Source of the DNA: Candidatus Aerophobus profundus SCGC AAA252-L23
GTDB lineage: Bacteria; Aerophobota; Aerophobia; Aerophobales; Aerophobaceae
NCBI GenBank assembly: GCA_000402295.1
Contig: AQRW01000166.1
Location: 1-11,427 of the forward strand
Reading direction: 5' to 3'
Length of the DNA: 11,427 nt
Part shown: positions 7,190 to 11,427 of the stretch, one piece after another
Position numbering within the stretch: the first letter of the stretch is position 1
Layout: each line of letters begins with the position of its first letter
Position numbers and translations under genes: made by a program
The notes under the pieces: generated by a model
Seen by the model: only the letters and a program-made list of their open reading frames with translations
The model's database searches: none
Told to the model about the DNA's origin: nothing

Positions 7190-7235
7190 CCCCCCGGCTC
7201 CTAACTCCCCGGGAGGGCTTTTCCCTCTTGCGGGG
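7190..7235 (+). terminator. Two mutually exclusive GC-rich hairpins, terminator or attenuator
   Basis: Stem I pairs CCCCCCGG (7190-7197) with CCGGG-A-GGG (7209-7217, one bulged A) and is followed by CTTTTCCC, a passable intrinsic terminator for the protease gene. Stem II pairs GAGGG (7213-7217) with CCCTC (7223-7227) around a CTTTT loop and can extend by CCCC (7207-7210) with GGGG (7232-7235). The two share 7207-7217, so only one can form. Stem II ends just before the ribosome site of the next gene. The rest of 7082-7249 shows only short pairings, such as GTTAGG/CCTAAC (7149-7154 with 7200-7205). Confidence 0.45.
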
Positions 7236-7238
7236 TGG

Positions 7239-7244
7239 AAAGGA
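7239..7244 (+). promoter_or_regulatory. Ribosome binding site AAAGGA pointing to a TTG start at 7250
   Basis: AAAGGA lies 5 nt before TTG 7250. The in-frame GTG at 7235 has no suitably spaced site (the nearest, GGGAGGG, is about 17 nt away), and it lies at the foot of hairpin II. Confidence 0.55.
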
Positions 7245-7249
7245 TCAAA

Positions 7250-9892
7250 TTGGTCAAGAAGAAAAATTACCTGGGATGGGCGCTGGGGTTCTTATTTTTC
7301 CTTTTCATCAGTGTCCCCGCATTGAGTTTGATCTACTACAACGAAGACACTGACACCCAGCTTTTTCTGGTAGCCTTAGCAGTGCAAGAGATGGGTGAGC
7401 TACAATTAGAAGGTACAGTCCCCGAGGATCGGTTCACACCTGGTTTCTATTCTCAAGAACGAGTGGCCTTTTACCTTCAGGGTAAGATTAAAGGGGAGTA
7501 TCTTTTGAAAGTAGCCTTTGACAGTGACAAACCAATCCTGGAAACGGCAGCGCAATTGATAGAACCGGAAGAGTACTACCCGGTCTACGGAGATGAGAGT
7601 CAACTCTCTACTGAAGATAGTTCCCACGGAAGACTCTATGTGATGCTGGAGCGTGAACAATCTTACCTTCTTTACGGTAACTATTCAACTGGATTCAACG
7701 AGACTACCTTTGCCAATTATGACAGAACACTTCCGGGAACCAAAGCTCACTACCAAAGGGAAGGTTACCAAATGACTCTTTTTGATGCAAAAACTATCCA
7801 GATTGCCGTAAAAGACGAGTTTCCCAAGGAAAGATGTACTGGTGGAACATGTGATGAAGGAAGAGCAGGCAATCTCGGCAGTAGAGGTCCTTACTACTTA
7901 TCTCAACCTCCGGTTATAGAAAATACAGAGAGGGTGGTAATTGAGGTTCGCGACAAAAATGACCCGGATGAAGTTCTGGAATCTACCCCTCAGACTAAGG
8001 ATGTGGACTATACTATCAACTACTCAACGGGAAGAATTATGTTTTCAACCTTTGTTCCCGGCTGGGACTCAAACGGCAATCCACTGGTCATTGTGGTTAA
8101 TTACGAGGCCATCACTCCCGGAAAAGCCACTGCCCACATAATGGGAGGTAAGGCAAAACTCAATCTGAAGGAGAATGATTCCTTCGAGGCTACCTATCTG
8201 CAAGATGACCGAACTCCGGCTCAAACCTTAATGGACCTCAGTACTCGACTTAACCTGGGTGAGACAGTTAATCTCACCGCAGAATATGCTCAGAGCTCAA
8301 AAACTCGACAAGACAGTGCTCACAAAATAGAGTTGAGTTACACACCTTCTCCAGAATTTAGCTTTACCACCTCCTACAAACAGGTGAGACCCGATTTTGC
8401 GGATTTTGTGGAGACAACAACTGACGTGGAGGAATATATGGTAAGTAGTTACTTCCAGTTGAACGAAAATCTTTCCCTTTCCCCTTATATGCAAAATAGT
8501 AGAGATAATGTCACCCGGGACCCTGACGAAGCTACTACAGAAACTCTTAGCTATGGAGTAGACATTGGATATACTCCGGCTAACTGGCCATCTATAACCC
8601 TGGGTTTTCAAATAGAAGATGGAAAGCAACAAGGAAAAGATGTCTTCTCCCCCACGGATAGTACTGATCAGACTTTGTCTCTCAGCTTAGACAACTCTCA
8701 AGGAAGCTTTCCTTACACTCTGGAGTTGGACCGACAGGATTCTATGGATCACACCGACTTCAGTACAGATACATCCGAAACAGGAGTGACACTCACCTTA
8801 CCTTTCAGAATAGGAAACATAGCTGATGCAGAGTTAATACAGGAGTACATCTCTGAAAGGGAAAGAGAAACTCCCAAAGAGTTAAGCCGTACCAACCGAA
8901 CCACCCTTAGTTGGGAAACCTCAGCCACGGAAAGACTATTGCTCACCGGAGGCTATTCCTTTGAAGACTTTCTCTCTTTTGAAGGTGATGAAAGGACGCA
9001 AACTCATACTGCCAGCCTCTTGGCAGAAAGTGAACTCACCGATGAACTCTTCTTCACCTCTGGCTACGAGTCTCAGTGGGTTCAAGGGATCACTCCCTCT
9101 CACGCCAACATTTTGTCCTTCATCCTCGAGTACGTTCCTTGGGAGGTACTCACCTTGACTGGAGGCTACCAGGTTCAATGGGAAACTACTGATGATGACT
9201 CTACTACCACTTATGTCTATGATTTCTCAAGTGAATATGCCCCTACTTTGAGCTTCTCAGCTTCTCTGGTTGGTTCAATGGAGAAAGGTGAAGATGAAAT
9301 TGCCCAGTCGATCTCTCTTTCCTTGGAGGGAAAACCCTATTCCGATATTACCCTATCAGGAAGCTTCTCTGAGGAGTCTATCCAGGAGACGAAAACCCTT
9401 GAATTAATGACCCGTTCTTATGAAACAAGCCTTGGCTTGGCTTACAGGCCGGTTAATTTCGACCGCTTTAACGCCCTGGTGAAATATGAGACAAAAACCG
9501 ATGAGGACCGAACATTCGAGCTTGTTCCCCCCTCAACTACCATCCTCTTGGCAGGAGAGGGAATCTACGATATTACGAAAAGATTTTCCATTATGGGAAA
9601 ATATGCCCTGAAAAGGCTATCTGAGGGTATGGGAACCACCGCTGACATGATGGTGGTTCGGCCAGTTTACAGATTAGGAGAGAGGTTTGAGATAGCTGGA
9701 GAATACAGAATTCTCCGCCACCTGGAGATGGAAAACCAGGAGGCCAGCACCTCTTTTGAGGTAGGATATCAGTTAACAGATTATCTCAAATTGGTGGGCG
9801 GGTACAACTTTCAGGGATACCAGGATCTCAAACTGGGAGAGGATGAGTGGAAGACCCGGGGTCCTTATGTGAGGATCATCTGTCAATTGTAG
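7250..9892 (+). CDS. Predicted outer-membrane beta-barrel surface protein
   Basis: This is an 880-residue exported protein read from TTG 7250. The signal peptide spans about residues 1-27 (VKKKNYLGWALGFLFFLFISVPALS). The N-terminal part (about 30-290) has motifs typical of large surface proteins: YYPVYGDESQ (109-118), RLYVMLEREQSYLLYGNYSTG (128-148), and DYTINYSTGRIMF (253-265) before a VIVVNYE strand. From about 295 to the end, alternating-residue amphipathic strands 8-12 long with short turns repeat regularly (for example LNLGETVNLTAEYAQSS, ELSYTPSPEFSFTTSYKQV, LVGGYNFQGY). This is the signature of a large transmembrane barrel, and the last strand ends ...VRIICQL rather than in the usual aromatic residue. 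No plug, TonB box or enzymatic motif is visible. The next gene, 54 nt downstream, encodes a DUF11 exoprotein, so the barrel may anchor or export it. That is an inference. A porin or T9SS-like scaffold role is also possible. Confidence 0.85.
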   Translation: MVKKKNYLGWALGFLFFLFISVPALSLIYYNEDTDTQLFLVALAVQEMGELQLEGTVPEDRFTPGFYSQERVAFYLQGKIKGEYLLKVAFDSDKPILETAAQLIEPEEYYPVYGDESQLSTEDSSHGRLYVMLEREQSYLLYGNYSTGFNETTFANYDRTLPGTKAHYQREGYQMTLFDAKTIQIAVKDEFPKERCTGGTCDEGRAGNLGSRGPYYLSQPPVIENTERVVIEVRDKNDPDEVLESTPQTKDVDYTINYSTGRIMFSTFVPGWDSNGNPLVIVVNYEAITPGKATAHIMGGKAKLNLKENDSFEATYLQDDRTPAQTLMDLSTRLNLGETVNLTAEYAQSSKTRQDSAHKIELSYTPSPEFSFTTSYKQVRPDFADFVETTTDVEEYMVSSYFQLNENLSLSPYMQNSRDNVTRDPDEATTETLSYGVDIGYTPANWPSITLGFQIEDGKQQGKDVFSPTDSTDQTLSLSLDNSQGSFPYTLELDRQDSMDHTDFSTDTSETGVTLTLPFRIGNIADAELIQEYISERERETPKELSRTNRTTLSWETSATERLLLTGGYSFEDFLSFEGDERTQTHTASLLAESELTDELFFTSGYESQWVQGITPSHANILSFILEYVPWEVLTLTGGYQVQWETTDDDSTTTYVYDFSSEYAPTLSFSASLVGSMEKGEDEIAQSISLSLEGKPYSDITLSGSFSEESIQETKTLELMTRSYETSLGLAYRPVNFDRFNALVKYETKTDEDRTFELVPPSTTILLAGEGIYDITKRFSIMGKYALKRLSEGMGTTADMMVVRPVYRLGERFEIAGEYRILRHLEMENQEASTSFEVGYQLTDYLKLVGGYNFQGYQDLKLGEDEWKTRGPYVRIICQL

Positions 9893-9946
9893 TCGGTGGA
9901 GTAAATTGATCTCAGACTATTAGTGAGTGAGGAAGACAGGCAAAAA

Positions 9947-11427
9947 ATGGAAATAGCAAAAGGTCTATTTTTTGGAGCCAAAGGAAGGCAAAACAGGTTT
10001 CTTTTTTGGCAAAGATGGACTGTTTTGGGAATTGTGGCGGTTAGCCTGTTCTTCGTGTCTCCGATTGTCTGGAGTGCGACGTCTGTGTCCCTAACCAAAT
10101 CTGATTCACCCGATCCTGTTGCCGCCGGTTCAAACATAACCTACATCCTGGAGATGGATTTTGCTGTAGGCGTCTCTTACTACGACATTAGTGTACAGGA
10201 TGCCATTCCCGATGATACCTCTTATGTGAACAGCAGTGGTGACGGAGTGTATAGCGCGAGCGATAACGCGGTGGAATGGTTCCTGGGCATGGTGTACGGA
10301 CCCTTTACCTGGCAAGAGACTTTAGTGGTAAAAGTTGACGAGGGAACTCCCGGGGGCACCACCATTATCAATACGATATCAGCTTATGAGCTGGAATCGC
10401 TTCTTGCTACTGCCATTACCACTACCACTGTACTGGCTCTGCCCGAACTCACTCTCACTAAATCGGACAATCCTGACCCAGTTCAAGCCGGGGCAAGTTT
10501 AACCTACCAGCTAGGCTATATGAATGAGGGAGCCGATGCCACTGAAGTCATCTTGACTGATTATCTACCCCTGGGTGAGGGCGGCCCAGTGGTGCATTAT
10601 GTCTCCAGTTCCGAAGGAGGAGTATACGATCCCCAAGACCACAAAGTGACCTGGGATTTGGGAGACTTGCCGGCTATGGAGGCTGAGTCAACGGTAGTGG
10701 TCGAGCTAATAATCCACTCTCCTTTGGCCAACGACACTACCCTGGTTAATTTTGCCAGTATATACTGTGCTGAGGGTATTCAAGCCCAGACTAGTGAGTT
10801 CACCACCGTTTTGTCCCAGCCTCTGCTTGTCTTAGCCAAGTCTGATTCACCTGATCCGGTTAAGGCCGGCTCAACCTTAACCTATGAGCTCACTTACTCT
10901 AACCAAGGCAATGCCGAAGCCAGCGAGACTCAGCTAACTGACGATTTACCGCCGCAAGTAGACTACGTCGACAGTAACCCTGAGGGTAACTATAATCCTG
11001 CTGACCACCAGATAGTATGGGGGCTGGGGAACTTGTCTCCTCAAGAGGGAGACACCATAATCATAAATGTCCAGGTGCATACTCCTCTGGCCAACGAAAC
11101 CGTGTTAACCAATCTGGCTACGATAACCTGTTCCGGCAGCTACCAAGCCCAAGCCAGTCAGCAGACCGTAGTCTCCTCAGAGCCTCTTCTTCTCCTGGCC
11201 AAGTCTGATTCACCTGATCCGGTTGAGGCTGGCTCAACCTTAACCTATACCTTAAATTACTCTAATCAAGGTAATGCTAATGCCACCGGGGTAGACTTAG
11301 TAGATTTCTTGCCTGAGCAGACCAGTTATCTTTCAAGCATCCCGGAAGGTGAGTATGGTGACGGAACGGTAGTCTGGAGCTTAGGTCAAGTTAATAGCGG
11401 TCAGGGAGGGACAGTCTCCCTCACGGT
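9947..11427 (+). CDS. DUF11-repeat secreted surface protein, 3' end outside window
   Basis: The frame is open from ATG 9947 to the window edge (493 codons, no stop), so the gene is 3'-truncated by the window. A long signal peptide (1-44) has a basic n-region with Lys and Arg residues, a core LGIVAVSLFFVSPIV, and likely cleavage after WSA. Four tandem DUF11 (TIGR01451-type) modules follow. They start at residue 49 (LTKSDSPDPVAAG), 170 (LTKSDNPDPVQAG), 296 (LAKSDSPDPVKAG) and 417 (LAKSDSPDPVEAG, incomplete), with periods of 121, 126 and 121 residues. Each continues with a Y-x-L-x-Y strand, an N-x-G-N/A turn and a late W-x-L-G strand. Such modules build extended beta-sandwich rods on cell surfaces, adhesins and S-layer-like proteins. 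The start is fairly secure. GAGGA (9929-9933) lies 13 nt away, and an in-frame GTG at 9923 is possible but has no site upstream. It probably shares a transcript with the barrel gene. Confidence 0.88.
   Translation, partial: MEIAKGLFFGAKGRQNRFLFWQRWTVLGIVAVSLFFVSPIVWSATSVSLTKSDSPDPVAAGSNITYILEMDFAVGVSYYDISVQDAIPDDTSYVNSSGDGVYSASDNAVEWFLGMVYGPFTWQETLVVKVDEGTPGGTTIINTISAYELESLLATAITTTTVLALPELTLTKSDNPDPVQAGASLTYQLGYMNEGADATEVILTDYLPLGEGGPVVHYVSSSEGGVYDPQDHKVTWDLGDLPAMEAESTVVVELIIHSPLANDTTLVNFASIYCAEGIQAQTSEFTTVLSQPLLVLAKSDSPDPVKAGSTLTYELTYSNQGNAEASETQLTDDLPPQVDYVDSNPEGNYNPADHQIVWGLGNLSPQEGDTIIINVQVHTPLANETVLTNLATITCSGSYQAQASQQTVVSSEPLLLLAKSDSPDPVEAGSTLTYTLNYSNQGNANATGVDLVDFLPEQTSYLSSIPEGEYGDGTVVWSLGQVNSGQGGTVSLT
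10835..11248 (+). repeat. Near-identical DNA repeats within DUF11 modules 3 and 4
   Basis: The 51 bp at 10835-10885 and at 11198-11248 differ at only two positions (10862 and 10867 in the first copy), including 27 bp of perfect identity at the left end. The copies are 363 bp apart, exactly one module. The equivalent segments of modules 1 (from 10091) and 2 (from 10454) are much more diverged at the DNA level. This suggests recent duplication or gene conversion of modules 3 and 4. Confidence 0.8.

Noticed and set aside
9923..9946. GTG 9923 as start of the DUF11 gene
   Set aside because: No ribosome site precedes it, and it would lengthen an already long n-region. ATG 9947 is preferred, though not proven.
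1..11427. tRNA, rRNA, CRISPR array, transposase, integrase or toxin-antitoxin genes
   Set aside because: I found no cloverleaf-like sequence, regularly spaced short repeats or recognisable mobile-element proteins on either strand.

Overview
This window looks like the chromosome of an uncultivated, two-membrane (Gram-negative-type) bacterium of moderate G+C content. The support is: a predicted outer-membrane beta-barrel protein, a protease ending in a YPNPF-type sorting domain like those of type IX secretion cargo, several Sec signal peptides, clear AAGGAG/GGAGG ribosome binding sites and the standard genetic code. The phylum cannot be fixed from this sequence. The domain style recalls candidate phyla of the FCB/PVC neighbourhood, which is an inference. 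All six genes are on the plus strand. I see no tRNA, rRNA, CRISPR array, insertion sequence or phage gene.

Layout. 3-1046 is a zinc-dependent medium-chain dehydrogenase of the threonine-dehydrogenase type, probably the last gene of an upstream operon (its ATG overlaps a TGA at the window edge). 1047-1465 is noncoding and holds a good sigma70-type promoter and a roughly 300-nt leader with small hairpins and a 15-bp direct repeat. 1466-2590 encodes a secreted protein of unknown family with a His/Cys arrangement like that of caspase-fold (clan CD) peptidases, followed by a 14-bp perfect hairpin. 2702-3850 encodes an exported protein that appears to contain two degenerate DUF11-like beta-sandwich modules and a Pro/Glu-rich tail. 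3851-4030 is noncoding, with a cluster of palindromes bounded by TGTCA/TGACA and a second promoter candidate. 4031-7081 encodes a 1016-residue secreted clostripain-family (C11) protease with beta-rich accessory domains and the sorting domain. 7082-7249 holds two mutually exclusive GC-rich hairpins. 7250-9892 encodes a large beta-barrel protein with a surface-protein-like N-terminal region. 9947 to the window end encodes the start of a DUF11-repeat exoprotein, cut by the window edge.

How the genes may work together. Apart from the dehydrogenase, every product carries a signal peptide and is predicted to act outside the cytoplasm. The plausible reading is a cell-surface locus: two candidate cysteine proteases of related fold, an outer-membrane barrel, and two proteins built from DUF11 or DUF11-like modules. 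The barrel and DUF11 genes are 54 nt apart and are probably co-transcribed. Whether the whole 1466-11427 block is one functional system is an inference. The most unusual items are the unrecognised His/Cys protein beside a true C11 protease, and the barrel plus DUF11 pair next to a gene with hidden DUF11-like modules.
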